64,000 nt of DNA from CBDIHP01 sp965279195 (GCA_965279195.1 CBDIHP010000043.1:62001-126000), one strand, 5' to 3'; counted from the stretch's first letter, positions 7,841 through 17,103 are shown. A program made the numbers and translations. Notes: generated from the sequence alone by a model not told the origin.

Positions 7841-9034
7841 TTGCCCAAGCAGACCATCCGCGACCTGGCTCTGAAGGGCCGCAAGGTCCTGGTCCGGGTC
7901 GACTTCAACGTGCCCCAGACCAAGGATGGGGAGGTCTCCGACGACCGCCGCATCCGCGCCGCGCTGCCGACCCTGAACTACGCGCTGGAGCAGGGGGCCT
8001 CGCTCGTCCTGGTGAGCCACCTCGGACGCCCCACCGGCGACCCCGCGGCCGACGCGCCGTTCAAGCTCGACAAGGTGGCCGCGCGTCTGCAGGAGCTGAT
8101 CGGCCGGCCGGTGACCAAGGTCGACGACACCGTCGGCCCGCTCGCCAAGGCCGCGGCCGCCGCCCTCCAGCCCGGCGGGATCCTCGTCGTCGAGAACGTC
8201 CGGTTCAACAAGGGCGAGAAGAAGGGCGACCCCGCCTTCGCGAAGGAACTCGCCGGCCTCGCCGACGCCTACGTCAACGACGCCTTCGGCACCTGCCACC
8301 GGGATGAGGCCTCGATGGTCGCCGTCCCCGAGCAGTTCAAGCCCGAGGACCGCGCGATCGGGTTCCTCGTCGAGAAGGAACTGCACATCCTCGACACCCT
8401 CCTCGGCAGCCGCAAGCCGCCGATGATCGCCGTCATGGGCGGCGCCAAGGTGTCGGACAAGATCGGCGTCATCGAGAACCTCCTGCCGAAGCTCGACAAT
8501 CTGCTGGTCGGCGGGGCCATGACCTACACCTTCCTCAAGGCCCAGGGCCACAACACCGGCAAGAGCCGGGTCGAGGCCGACAAGCTCGACGAGGCCCGCA
8601 AGCTCCTCGCACTGGCCGGACCCAAGCTCGTCCTGCCGGTCGACCACCTCGTCACCGACACGCTCGACGCCGCCACGGCGAAGACGAGCGTCGTGGTCGG
8701 ATCGGACCTGCCCGACGACGCCATCGGCATCGACATCGGGCCGGCGACCGTGGCGAAGTATGGCGACCTGATCAAGGCCGCCGGCACCGTCGTCTGGAAC
8801 GGACCGATGGGCAAGTTCGAGGACGCCCCGTTCCGCAACGGCACCCTCGGGGTCGCCACCGCGATGGGCTCGTCGCCGGCCGTGACCGTGGTCGGCGGCG
8901 GCGAGACGGCCGAGGCCGTCGAGGAGTTCGGGTTCGCCGACAAGGTGAGCCACGTCTCCACCGGCGGCGGGGCCTTCCTGGAGTGCCTCGAAGGAAAATC
9001 CTTCAACTCGCTGAAGGTGATTCCCGATCGTTGA
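7841..9034 (+). CDS. pgk: Phosphoglycerate kinase
   Basis: A 397-residue enzyme, the usual size, transferring phosphate from 1,3-bisphosphoglycerate to ADP. VRVDFNVPQ near the N-terminus, the nucleotide-site GPMGKFE and the C-terminal VVGGGETAEAVEEFG are all present. Homology begins at a TTG (7841, LPKQTIRDLALKGRKVLVRVDFN), which is the likely start. The only upstream in-frame ATG (7631) lies inside the inverted-repeat element and adds 70 unrelated residues. Its position after gapA suggests a glycolytic unit, interrupted by the repeat. Confidence 0.96.
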   Translation: MPKQTIRDLALKGRKVLVRVDFNVPQTKDGEVSDDRRIRAALPTLNYALEQGASLVLVSHLGRPTGDPAADAPFKLDKVAARLQELIGRPVTKVDDTVGPLAKAAAAALQPGGILVVENVRFNKGEKKGDPAFAKELAGLADAYVNDAFGTCHRDEASMVAVPEQFKPEDRAIGFLVEKELHILDTLLGSRKPPMIAVMGGAKVSDKIGVIENLLPKLDNLLVGGAMTYTFLKAQGHNTGKSRVEADKLDEARKLLALAGPKLVLPVDHLVTDTLDAATAKTSVVVGSDLPDDAIGIDIGPATVAKYGDLIKAAGTVVWNGPMGKFEDAPFRNGTLGVATAMGSSPAVTVVGGGETAEAVEEFGFADKVSHVSTGGGAFLECLEGKSFNSLKVIPDR

Positions 9035-9128
9035 GGGGAGACACCCCGGCCGGGCTTCCGAACCGCCCGGCCCGGTTGTTGCACGTCTTTCTCACCCAAC
9101 CGAAGAATCCGCCAGGGGATACGCCGCG

Positions 9129-9875
9129 ATGGGGACCGACCGCCACGCTCCGGAGGCTCGCCAGGCCCGACTCAAGGTCTGGGATGCCCTCCCGCGCCCG
9201 CTGGTCACCCCATCCCTCCTGGATTGCGACTACACCCGGGTCGGCGATCAGCTCGTCGAGCTGGAGTCGGCCGGGGTCCAGGCGTATCACCTGGACGTGA
9301 TGGACGGCCACTTCGTCCCCAACCTGAGCTACGGGCCCCCGGTCATCAAGGACTGGCGTGCTCGGACGGACCGCCCGTTCGACACCCACCTGATGATGTC
9401 CAACCCCGAGCACTACCTCGACGCCTTCGCGGCGGCGGGCTGCGACGTCCTGATCGTCCACATCGAGGTCTTCCCGGATCCCTCCGAGATCCTCAAGGCG
9501 ATCCGCGGGCTCGGCTGCCGGGCCTCGCTGGCGATCAACCCGCCGACCCCCGTCGGCACCCTGCTCCCCTACCTGGGCGAGCTCGACGCGGTCCTGGTGA
9601 TGAGCGTGATGCCCGGCCGCGGAGGTCAGGCGTTCACGCCGTCGGTCCTGGACAAGGTCCGCACGCTGCGCAAGGAGCGGCCCGACCTGGAAATCTCGAT
9701 CGACGGCGGCATCAAGCCGAACACGGCCGAGGAGGCCGTGGCGGCCGGCGTCAGCCAGCTCGTCGTCGGATCGTTCGTGCTCCGACAGCCAGAAGGGAAT
9801 TACGCGGCGGCCCTGGCCGAGTTGGCCCAAGGGACAAGCCGCGGGTCCGAACGAGGTCGAGCCCCGGCCCACTGA
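9129..9875 (+). CDS. rpe: Ribulose-phosphate 3-epimerase
   Basis: A 248-residue TIM-barrel enzyme that interconverts ribulose 5-phosphate and xylulose 5-phosphate. Signature blocks are VTPSLLDCDY, YHLDVMDGHFVPN, FDTHLMM, VMPGRGGQAF and SIDGGI, which supply the metal-binding His/Asp pairs. It carries about 20 extra N-terminal residues compared with typical members. AGGGGA lies ten bases before the ATG. It follows pgk by 94 bases and precedes the phosphatase-fold gene by 25. Confidence 0.96.
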   Translation: MGTDRHAPEARQARLKVWDALPRPLVTPSLLDCDYTRVGDQLVELESAGVQAYHLDVMDGHFVPNLSYGPPVIKDWRARTDRPFDTHLMMSNPEHYLDAFAAAGCDVLIVHIEVFPDPSEILKAIRGLGCRASLAINPPTPVGTLLPYLGELDAVLVMSVMPGRGGQAFTPSVLDKVRTLRKERPDLEISIDGGIKPNTAEEAVAAGVSQLVVGSFVLRQPEGNYAAALAELAQGTSRGSERGRAPAH

Positions 9876-9900
9876 TCGCGGCCCGGGCCTCGACAACCGA

Positions 9901-10491
9901 ATGACCCAGGTGGTCCTCATCCGCCCCGGCGCGACCGTCTACGACGAGCAAGACCGGGTCCAAGGCGTGCTCGACGTCCCCCTCTCCGACCGCGGCTGGG
10001 CCGAGGTCGCCGGCCTGGCCGAATCCCTGGCCGGGCTTGGACTTTCGCTCTCCGCTCTGTACTGCGGGCCCGGCGAGAATGCCGTCCTCACCGCCGAGGC
10101 CGTCGGCAAGGCCCTCGGCCTACGGCCTCGCAAGATCGACGACTTCCGCAACCTCGACCAGGGGCTCTGGCAAGGCCTCCAGAAGGACGAGATCAAACGC
10201 CGAAATACCAAGGTCTTCCGCCAGTGGAAGGAAGACCCCTTGACCGTCTGCCCCCCTTGTGGGGAGATGGTCGCCAGCGCGATCGAGCGGGTCAAGTCGG
10301 CCCTCAAGCCCCTGATCCGGAAGCACCGCGGCGAGGCCATCGCCCTCGTCGCCTGCGACCCGATCATCCAGCTCATCGCCTGCCAGCTCCGGCGCGACCC
10401 TCGCGTCCAGCTCGACGAGGATGTCCACACCGGCTGCTTCGAACAGATCGCCATCGCCCCCGAGTGGGGCAGGCACGACGAGGCGGGTTGA
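9901..10491 (+). CDS. Histidine-phosphatase-fold protein lacking catalytic residues
   Basis: A 196-residue protein with the layout of the phosphoglycerate-mutase/histidine phosphatase superfamily: VVLIRPGATVYDEQDRVQG, PLSDRGWAEVAGLA, LTAEAVGKALG and ALVACDP in order. The nucleophile motif RHG is RPG here. The second-site serine-arginine stretch is CGPGENA, and the late catalytic histidine is replaced by Cys in VACDP. With both catalytic histidines missing it is unlikely to be a phosphatase; a binding or regulatory role is inferred. It sits between rpe and accD, closely spaced. Confidence 0.8.
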   Translation: MTQVVLIRPGATVYDEQDRVQGVLDVPLSDRGWAEVAGLAESLAGLGLSLSALYCGPGENAVLTAEAVGKALGLRPRKIDDFRNLDQGLWQGLQKDEIKRRNTKVFRQWKEDPLTVCPPCGEMVASAIERVKSALKPLIRKHRGEAIALVACDPIIQLIACQLRRDPRVQLDEDVHTGCFEQIAIAPEWGRHDEAG

Positions 10492-10533
10492 GATCGGTCC
10501 GGCCCGGTCGGGCGATTCCCAGGACGTTTCCCA

Positions 10534-11442
10534 ATGAGCCAGCCGCCCGCGACCACCCAGCCATCCACGAACCGAGGAGCCCGACCGACCATGGCCGGCA
10601 AACGCGGAGGAAGCCCCAGCTCCTGGCACGGACACTTCGAACCCAAGAGGGTCCCCGAAGGCGTCTGGATGCGCTGCGATGGCTGCCAGGCCACCCTCTT
10701 CCGCAAACAGGTCGTCGAGAACCTCAACGTCTGCCCCGAGTGCGACCACCACTTCTCGATCACCGCCGTCGAGCGCATCCGACAGATCCTCGACGCCGAC
10801 ACCTTCGAGGAGTGGTACGCCGACCTCAAGCCCGGCGACCCCCTCGGCTTCAACGACCGCCGCCCGTACCCCGAGCGCGTCAAGGCCGAGCAGGAACGCA
10901 CCGGCCTGAACGAGGCCGCCGTCGTCGGCCAGGGGTTCATCAAGGGCATCCGCATCGTCTTCTGCGCCACCGACTCCGGCTTCATCATGGGCTCGATGGG
11001 CTCCGTGGTCGGCGAGAAGCTCACCCGGGCCATCGAGGAAGCCACCCGCCAGAAGCTCCCCGTCGTCATCGTCTCCGGCTCCGGCGGCGGGGCACGGATG
11101 CATGAGGGCATCTTCTCCCTGATGCAGATGGCCAAGGTCTCGGCCGCCATCGCCCGGCACAACTCCGCCGGCTGCCTCTACATCAGCGTCCTGACCCACC
11201 CCACCATGGGCGGCGTCGCCGCGAGCTTCGCCTCGCTGGGCGACGTCATCCTCGCCGAGCCCAAGGCCCTGATCGGCTTCGCCGGCCCCAAGGTGATCCA
11301 GCAGACCGTCCGCGTCCAGCTCCCCGAGGGCTTCCAGACCAGCGAGTTCCTCCTCGAACACGGTTTCCTCGACCGCATCGTGCACCGCAAAGATCTCCGA
11401 AGCATGCTCGCGCAACTGATCGACTACGCGACCCCGGGCTGA
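10534..11442 (+). CDS. accD: Acetyl-CoA carboxylase carboxyltransferase beta subunit
   Basis: A 302-residue subunit that, with AccA, moves the carboxyl group from biotin to acetyl-CoA in fatty-acid synthesis. The four-cysteine zinc ribbon is Cys48, Cys51, Cys67 and Cys70 (CDGC and CPEC). The crotonase-like domain follows, with SGSGGGARMHEG and HPTMGGVAASFASLGD. The ATG at 10534 has AGGA upstream; the alternative ATG at 10591 (MAGKRGG) also has GGAG and would only remove a disordered tail. Confidence 0.96.
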   Translation: MSQPPATTQPSTNRGARPTMAGKRGGSPSSWHGHFEPKRVPEGVWMRCDGCQATLFRKQVVENLNVCPECDHHFSITAVERIRQILDADTFEEWYADLKPGDPLGFNDRRPYPERVKAEQERTGLNEAAVVGQGFIKGIRIVFCATDSGFIMGSMGSVVGEKLTRAIEEATRQKLPVVIVSGSGGGARMHEGIFSLMQMAKVSAAIARHNSAGCLYISVLTHPTMGGVAASFASLGDVILAEPKALIGFAGPKVIQQTVRVQLPEGFQTSEFLLEHGFLDRIVHRKDLRSMLAQLIDYATPG

Positions 11443-11479
11443 TGGATCCGCGCGAGGCGTTGCGACACTCGCTCCAAGG

Positions 11480-12139
11480 ATGTCCCCCATGGCGACAGCG
11501 ACCACCGCTCCGCTCCGCCCCGGTGTCGTCCTGCCGGGAATCGGTTGGGAGGGATACCTGACTCTCCTCGACCTGATCGGCGACGGGCACACCCGAGTGA
11601 CCTATGATCGGGGGGATGCTGAGGTCATGTCACCCTCTCCGGCACATGAGCAATTCTCCACACTGTTCTGCTTTCTCGTGATGGCCCTCGCCGTGGCCTC
11701 CGAGACGCCGCTCCTTGCCTACGGCTCGACGACGTGGCGGAAGCGTGCGGCCGACCGCGGGATCGAGGCAGACGAATGCTTCTATGTCGGCGAGAACGCA
11801 AACTTGCTCAGCGACGTCAAAATTGACGTCGAGACCAGCCCCCCGCCCGACCTGGCCATCGAGATCGAGGTCACTCGCACCGTGATCGAGCGTCTCCCGG
11901 TCTACGCCGGCCTCGGCGTCCCCGAGATCTGGCGGTTCGATGAGGAGTCGCTGACGGTCCTTCTCCTCGACGAAACAGGCCATTACGTCGAGTCTGCGCG
12001 AAGTCGAGCCTTCCCCTGGCTTGAGGTGTCGGAGGCCGCCGGGATGATCCGGGCCGGTCTCGGGAAGAACCTCGTCGCCTGGCAGCGCGAACTCAACCTC
12101 TGGGCCAACGAACTCCACGCCCGCCGGCAAGTGAATTGA
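11480..12139 (+). CDS. Uma2-family (DUF820) PD-(D/E)XK nuclease-like protein
   Basis: A 219-residue protein. GWEGYLTLLDLIGDGHTRVTYDRGDAEVMSPSPAHE at the start and PDLAIEIEVTR (the D...ExE core of the nuclease fold) identify the Uma2 family. The family also shows the LPVYAGLGVPEIWRFD block seen here. These are numerous in planctomycetes and cyanobacteria; their targets are unknown. It starts 37 bases after accD; MSPMATATT may begin at the second Met. Confidence 0.88.
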   Translation: MSPMATATTAPLRPGVVLPGIGWEGYLTLLDLIGDGHTRVTYDRGDAEVMSPSPAHEQFSTLFCFLVMALAVASETPLLAYGSTTWRKRAADRGIEADECFYVGENANLLSDVKIDVETSPPPDLAIEIEVTRTVIERLPVYAGLGVPEIWRFDEESLTVLLLDETGHYVESARSRAFPWLEVSEAAGMIRAGLGKNLVAWQRELNLWANELHARRQVN

Positions 12140-12238
12140 ACATCCGCATCCACGGCCTGCTGCTCGACGCTTGGCCGAGCGATCTTCACGAGCTTCCAGC
12201 GTGTCGAATCGGGCTCGACGGCCTCCCCGTCCAGCGTT

Positions 12239-12736
12239 TCAGTCCACCTTCTCCCGGCAGTAGTAGATGAAGTCGGTGATCGCGGGCGTGCCGCCGGTGG
12301 CGCGGATGAGCATGGCGATCTGGCCGCGGTGGTACCAGGCGTGGCCGTTGAGCTGGGCGAGGATGTCCTCGATCTGGTTCCGGAACCGGCCGGCGTCGAG
12401 CGAGGTGTACTCGAAGGTCTGGGCGAGGGCGTCGTCGGTCCGGGTCGAGAAGTAGGCCGACCAGTGGTGGCGGATGTCGACCCAGTCGGCGATGATCTCG
12501 TCCAGGGTGGCGTCCGTCGGGAACAGCGAGCGGTCGGACGCGGGCACGATCCCCAGGCGCTGGAGCCACATCCGCCGGGCAGCGATCACGTGGGCCAGGA
12601 TCGACAGGGCCCGGACGTAATCGGCCCCGTCCCGACACCCGACGGGGACCGTGTCCAGCGACTCGACGACCTTGTCGAACGCCAGGCACTCATGCTCAAA
12701 CCAGCGAGCGAAGCGATCGACCAGGACGCTCGACAT
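12239..12736 (-). CDS. DinB-family protein
   Basis: About 165 residues from the ATG at 12736 (MSSVLVDRFARWFEHECLAFDK), chosen because GGGAGGG lies upstream; an ATG at 12760 would add eight residues. The HVIAARRMWLQRL and LNGHAWYHRGQIAMLIR blocks carry the metal-binding histidines of the DinB/DUF664 four-helix fold. QIAMLIRATG is a typical family ending. Function is probably thiol- or metal-dependent, with the substrate unknown. Confidence 0.85.
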   Translation of the reverse strand: MSSVLVDRFARWFEHECLAFDKVVESLDTVPVGCRDGADYVRALSILAHVIAARRMWLQRLGIVPASDRSLFPTDATLDEIIADWVDIRHHWSAYFSTRTDDALAQTFEYTSLDAGRFRNQIEDILAQLNGHAWYHRGQIAMLIRATGGTPAITDFIYYCREKVD

Positions 12737-12778
12737 ACCCAGGCCCTCCCCATCGGCCATCCACCGAATCCATCCAGA

Positions 12779-13276
12779 TTAACCCATCCGACGATCCTTC
12801 ACGAGCGCCTTGTAGGCCGCCACGGCCATGCGGTCGCAGGCCTCGTTCTCGGGGTGGCCGTTGTGACCCAGGACGTGCTGCACCTTGACCTTGTGCGTGC
12901 CCAGGAGTCCGTCCAGCCGCTGCCAGAGTTCCACGTTGCTCACCGGCTTGAACTGGGCCCCTTCCTTCCGACGCCAGCCGTTCGACTTCCACTTCGGCAT
13001 CCACTCGGCGATGCCCTTGGCCACGTACTGGCTGTCCGTCACCACAAGCACCTGGCATGGCCGCTTGAGCGTCGCCAGCCCCTCGATGACGCCCGACAGC
13101 TCCATCCGGTTGTTCGTGGTCGTCGGCTCCGCGCCCGAGCCGTCCATCACCTTGCCGGTGGCCGGGTGCTGGAGGATGTACGCCCAGCCGCCGGGCCCCG
13201 GGTTGCCGCTGCAGGCCCCGTCGGTGTAGAGGCGGACGAAGTCCGGGGGGGCCGTGGGGTCGGGGGCGAGTGACAT
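12779..13276 (-). CDS. rnhA: Ribonuclease HI
   Basis: A 165-residue enzyme degrading RNA in RNA-DNA hybrids. The DEDD active site is complete: Asp19 (YTDG), Glu59 (RMEL), Asp81 (TDSQY) and Asp148 (NEACD), with the flexible-loop His141 in LGHNGHPEN. It lies beside lexA on the same strand, 131 bases downstream. Confidence 0.97.
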   Translation of the reverse strand: MSLAPDPTAPPDFVRLYTDGACSGNPGPGGWAYILQHPATGKVMDGSGAEPTTTNNRMELSGVIEGLATLKRPCQVLVVTDSQYVAKGIAEWMPKWKSNGWRRKEGAQFKPVSNVELWQRLDGLLGTHKVKVQHVLGHNGHPENEACDRMAVAAYKALVKDRRMG

Positions 13277-13407
13277 GGACGCGGTCCGTGCGTGGAGAGA
13301 CTTCGGGCCTGGGATGATCCTCGCCAGGCATTGTAACGAGACCCGCCCGGGGAACCCAGAAGGGCCTCCCCGGGACAGCGGTCTGGTTGTTGCAAGTCGT
13401 TTTCAGA

Positions 13408-14013
13408 TCAATACTTGCGGACAACGCCCACGAGCACGCCGAGGATGTCGACCTTCTCGCGGAAGATGGGCCGCATGGTCTTGTTGGCGGGTTCGAGGCG
13501 GACGCGGTTCTTCTCGCGGAAGAACCGCTTGAGGGTCGCCTCGCCCTCGTCGTCGCGGACGGCGACGATCTGGCCGTCGCGGGCCTGGTTCTGGCGGTGG
13601 ATGATCACGAAGTCGCCGTCGGCGATGTGCTCCTCGATCATCGACTCGCCGGTCACCTGGAGGGCGAACTTGTCCTCGGTGGCCTCCCACTCGTCGAAGT
13701 CGAGGGTCTCGGTCTGCTCGACCGCCTCGATCGGCTGGCCGGCGGCGATCCGGCCGAGCAGGGGGATGCCGGTGGCCAGCGACGGATCCGGCTCCTGCAT
13801 GAGCTGGATCGCCCGCGACATGTTCGGCTCGCGGTGGATCAAGCCCTTCTTCTGCAAGGCCTTGAGGTGGCACATGACCCCGTTCGGGCTCTTGATCTGG
13901 AACTGGGTCCCGATCTCCCGGACGGTCGGCCCGTAGCCGCGCCCCTGGATCTTCTCGCGGATGAACTGGTAGATCTCGCGCTGGCGCGGGGTGAGCGAGT
14001 CGAGGATGGCCAT
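13408..14013 (-). CDS. lexA: LexA SOS repressor
   Basis: A 201-residue repressor of normal length. The winged-helix DNA-binding domain covers residues 1-65 (LTPRQREIYQFIREKIQGRG). The self-cleavage site is Ala91-Gly92 and the catalytic dyad is Ser124 (TGESM) and Lys162. The start at 14013 has GGAG upstream and leaves no extension; the long frame reaching 14484 is a GC artefact. It represses DNA-damage genes until RecA-stimulated cleavage. Confidence 0.97.
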   Translation of the reverse strand: MAILDSLTPRQREIYQFIREKIQGRGYGPTVREIGTQFQIKSPNGVMCHLKALQKKGLIHREPNMSRAIQLMQEPDPSLATGIPLLGRIAAGQPIEAVEQTETLDFDEWEATEDKFALQVTGESMIEEHIADGDFVIIHRQNQARDGQIVAVRDDEGEATLKRFFREKNRVRLEPANKTMRPIFREKVDILGVLVGVVRKY

Positions 14014-14804
14014 GGAAAAAGGCTCCGGAGGCAAGGAGGGACGATCCTTCGCCCCGAGCGCTGGGCCGATATCCATACGGATCCTCCGTAAGGTTTCGGG
14101 CCGTGACGGGTCCCGGTCCTGGTGATCTCCCTGATCGGCCATCGGTCCCGGTCGTCGCTTGAACACTACGACACGGACGATCACCATGACCCTTTGCGCT
14201 CTAATGTACACCGGTCGTCTAGCGCACGCGAGAACATTCTCCCAAAAATCTTCGACCCTCCCCACCGCATCGCCCACCCCCATCACACGTTGCGATCCGT
14301 CAACGTCCCCACCCCATCCTCGCCCCCGATAACCCTCCCTCCCCGCCTCCCCGCGACCACCATTTCCTCCCCTCCAAACCACACGTTCCGAACCCCCCAG
14401 ACCCCCTCTCAGCTCCCCGCCACCCCAGAACCACCCCCAAACCCCGCTCAAACGCCGAAGCACCGAATTGCGAAACGAACCCAAATCGCTGTAAACCCCG
14501 ACCTGGCTCTGTCTTAACCTCCATCGTCACGCTTGCGTCCCAAGCCGTGCAAAACCGTTCGGACGGCCTGGAGGTTCTCATCGATCCGTAGGCCAATCGG
14601 AAGTATTCACCAGATCCACTAAAAGTCAAGATGGGCTGCTTGTGCAAAATGGGTGGTTCTGCTCGGCAATTCAAGCTGTCTATCTGATCCATGGCGAGCA
14701 CACGAGAATTCCGCAACATGTCGGCTCACGCGGCTTTGTGAACCTCCAACCGCCGTGGAAGTGAGCGCGGTCGCCAGTTAAGGATTGAACGGGCCAGGAA
14801 GACC
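14014..14804. other. Long lexA upstream region with a C-rich tract
   Basis: No gene is supported in these roughly 790 bases. From about 14240 to 14455 the + strand is strongly pyrimidine-biased, with many CCCC runs and almost no G, unlike any neighbour. Beyond it, 14500-14800 has mixed lower-GC sequence with stops in all frames. The dyad at 14230-14241 is listed separately. Confidence 0.6.
14230..14241 (-). promoter_or_regulatory. Candidate LexA operator upstream of lexA
   Basis: GAGAA-CA-TTCTC is a dyad 217 bases before the lexA start, next to a weak -10-like TACATT on the - strand. LexA commonly represses itself, but the planctomycete box is not known to me and the distance is large, so this is tentative. 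Confidence 0.25.
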
Positions 14805-15055
14805 TCAGTCCCGGACAATCTCCAGCCTTGCCCCGGCCCCCCGGAACCGCTGAATCAACGTCCGCAACTCCCTGGCTGATGCACGGGCCCCGAAGCCCAG
14901 GGGAGTGGAAGACGCCGCCTGACCTCCGCCGGGGAAATGCCGAGGGTCTCCCGATACAGCAGGGACACGCGGTTCCGATCTGGCCCCGGGTCAACGACAT
15001 GGACGGTATGCTCCGGCCCACTGTCGTCCGCGAGATCAGGTGAGGCATAGCTCAC
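14805..15055 (-). pseudogene. Small ribosomal L7/L12 C-terminal-like protein, frameshifted
   Basis: A GTG at 15055 follows an excellent ribosome site (AAGGAGGAGG). The frame gives HTVHVVDPGPDRNRVSLLY and then RETLGISPAEVRRRLP. One base must be gained at the G4 run (14900-14903) to continue as ASARELRTLIQRFRGAGARL, ending at 14805. Together these make the VVL-DPGP...I-AVR-xTGL-x-AK...LEExGA pattern of the bL12 C-terminal domain, found in many small bacterial proteins of unknown role. In the given sequence the frame stops early (after GSCGR). It is either a real frameshift or a sequence error. Confidence 0.6.
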
Positions 15056-15206
15056 GGTGCCTCCTCCTTCATGACCGCAGGAAGCACAATTTTCGGCCCA
15101 TGCTGTCTGCCAAAAGGATCGGAGATAACTAGCAGAGGTCCCCTTTGAGAGCAAACCTTGAGCTGAGCCCAACTGGCTGTCCTGGCTGTCTAACGAAGGC
15201 AGACCG

Positions 15207-15257
15207 CTATTCCTGCTCGTCGCCGGCGGGGATCCGGATCGTGATCTCATCGGCCAT
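15207..15257 (-). CDS. Possible 16-residue leader-like ORF
   Basis: MADEITIRIPAGDEQE followed by a stop, with GGAGG ten bases before the ATG. It may be a short peptide or the stub of a lost gene. The ribosome site is the only support. Confidence 0.2.
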   Translation of the reverse strand: MADEITIRIPAGDEQE

Positions 15258-15328
15258 GCCGACGCCTCCAACCGTGGTGCCGGGTCGCGGCCCGAGCGGG
15301 CCTGCATCTGGGCGATGTTATCCGGACG

Positions 15329-16685
15329 TCACCTGTGCTGATAGCAATACCCCCCGCCGGCCACTCGGCGCATGCAGGGCGTGCCGTCCCTGGTCGGGGC
15401 GCCGCACAGGTCGGACGGCATAGAGAACGACGAGCCGCCCGAGAATGGAAGCGAATATGACGAGCTGCCCGAGCCGGGTATCGAGAAACTTGGATGCCTT
15501 GCCGCCGCTGGCGCGCGCCTGGCCTGGGGCTCCCGCTGCTCGTCGTCGACCTTTGCTTTCGCCTTCTCGGCCTCCGGAGTCCCAGGGAAGTCTGTGACGA
15601 TCCGGCGGTAGAACTCCCGGGCTGCTTTGGCTTTCCCGGCCTTCTCCAGGTTCTGGGCCGCCTTGAACAAGCTGGCCGCGCGGGCCACCGGGTCCACCTT
15701 AGGCTTCGGCTTGGGATCTTTCAGAGCCTGACGCTCGAGCGGGTATAGCACCCCCTCGATTAGCTTGATGATCTCCGCCTTCCGCTTCAGACGGCTGGTG
15801 CGGACGGCGAGGAGACCGTCCTCGAGCTGCTTGGTCAGGGCCTTGCGAGTCGGGATGTCGAATGCGGACCCGGACGCCTTGAGCACATCAGCCGACAGGT
15901 TGCGGAGACAATAATCCGAGTCGGCGTCGAGCGTGTCGACTTCGGCACACAGAACCGTTTGCGACGGCCCGGGGACCCTCCCCCGGCGACCCGGCTAGCA
16001 GCCCGACGACCTTCCTGAGTCGGCCGATCGCCCACTCACCCGCCTCGGTCGCGCCGACCTCCTGCCAGTCGAGGACCTCGATCGACTCCTGGGGGCGGCC
16101 GTGTGACTGGTTGTACAGGTAGTCGATGAGGGTGCATTTGATGCGGGCGATGATGCCGGCCTTCCCCGAGTTGCGTGCCGCGACGACCGCATCCTTCAAC
16201 CCGGGCCCTAGGCCCCTCGACATGTAGGCGTGTGCCCGTTCGCCGGTGGCCACAGCGTCGAGCAGGTCGAAGGAGTAATGCAGGTCCTGGAACCCGCGGT
16301 ACCCATCCGAGTAACGGTCGCTGATGTCAATGCCCACACACATCGTGAACCGTTTGCCGACCAGGTCCTTCGCGTCAGCCTTGAGTTTCGGGACGCTCGC
16401 ATCGGTCGGGAGCGCCTTCGCCTGGGCAAGTTGCATCACGCCCTTGCCTACGACCCTGGGTGGCCCGGCGGCCATCTCCGCGCGGAGGTGGCGGAGCATC
16501 GGGGCCAGAAGCGGGCCGGGGACCGCACCGGACTTCTCGACCTCCGCATACGCCTTGATGCGGGCCGACTGGTCGGGCGATTCAAGGGCGGAGGCGAGTG
16601 CGGAGATCCTGGCTTCCGGAAGAGGATTGGCGGGGCCGTCGAGGATCAGGGCGATGGCCACTAGGGCGGACGCTGCGAACATCAT
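15329..16685 (-). CDS. Exported hypothetical protein with C-terminal Cys/His knuckle (frameshifted)
   Basis: From MMFAASALVAIALILDG (signal peptide) the protein runs through helical text to RLRKVVGLLAG. At the G/C runs near 15967-15986 the frame must change by one base to continue as TVLCAEVDTLDADSDYCLRN and the rest. That second part is coherent all the way to CGAPTRDGTPCMRR and GGGYCYQHR, a CxnCxnCxxH knuckle resembling the small DUF5763-type zinc motif. A helical tetratricopeptide-like stretch (AASLFKAAQNLEKAGKAKAAREFYRRIV) and a serine/glycine linker precede it. Joined length is about 450 residues. Function is unknown. Confidence 0.6.
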
Positions 16686-17103
16686 GGGGGGAATAGCCTC
16701 TTGTGGTGGGTGCTTAGCGCTTAGACGGTGGCTCGGTAAATCCGATCTTGAGGGGAAGGGAACTGGGGACATGCAACAGGGAAGAGAACTGTGGACATTC
16801 AACAATACCAACTCCCCGCTGTTGTTGGATGTCCTCGTTTCTGCCTCCAGGCGGATGGGACGTCCGACACTCACGCGATGTCGAGGGCGTGGAGTTCGGG
16901 CTTGGGACGGTGAGGGCGCCCTCGTCGGTTCCCAGGGCTCACGCCCTGGGCTACTTCATGACGCCCTTCCAGGGCGGCGTGATGATGGGGGCGCGGGTGG
17001 TTGTTTGTGAGGTGGACCGCGGCCGGAGGGGCCGCGTCCATCCAATGTACGGGCATTCCCAGAGGCGTAATGGCGAGGGCTGGGGTGGGCTTGGCTTCGA
17101 CGC
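16686..17103. repeat. Intergenic cluster of palindromic repeats
   Basis: No gene is seen. There is an inverted pair GGACATTCAACAA (about 16793) and TTGTTGGATGTCC (about 16822). CCCAGGGC-TCAC-GCCCTGGG follows near 16938, then CGCCCT-TCC-AGGGCG near 16970, and a GGACCGCGGCC/GGCCGCGTCC stem near 17023. The dense packing of unrelated palindromes suggests several short repeat elements inserted side by side. Confidence 0.55.
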
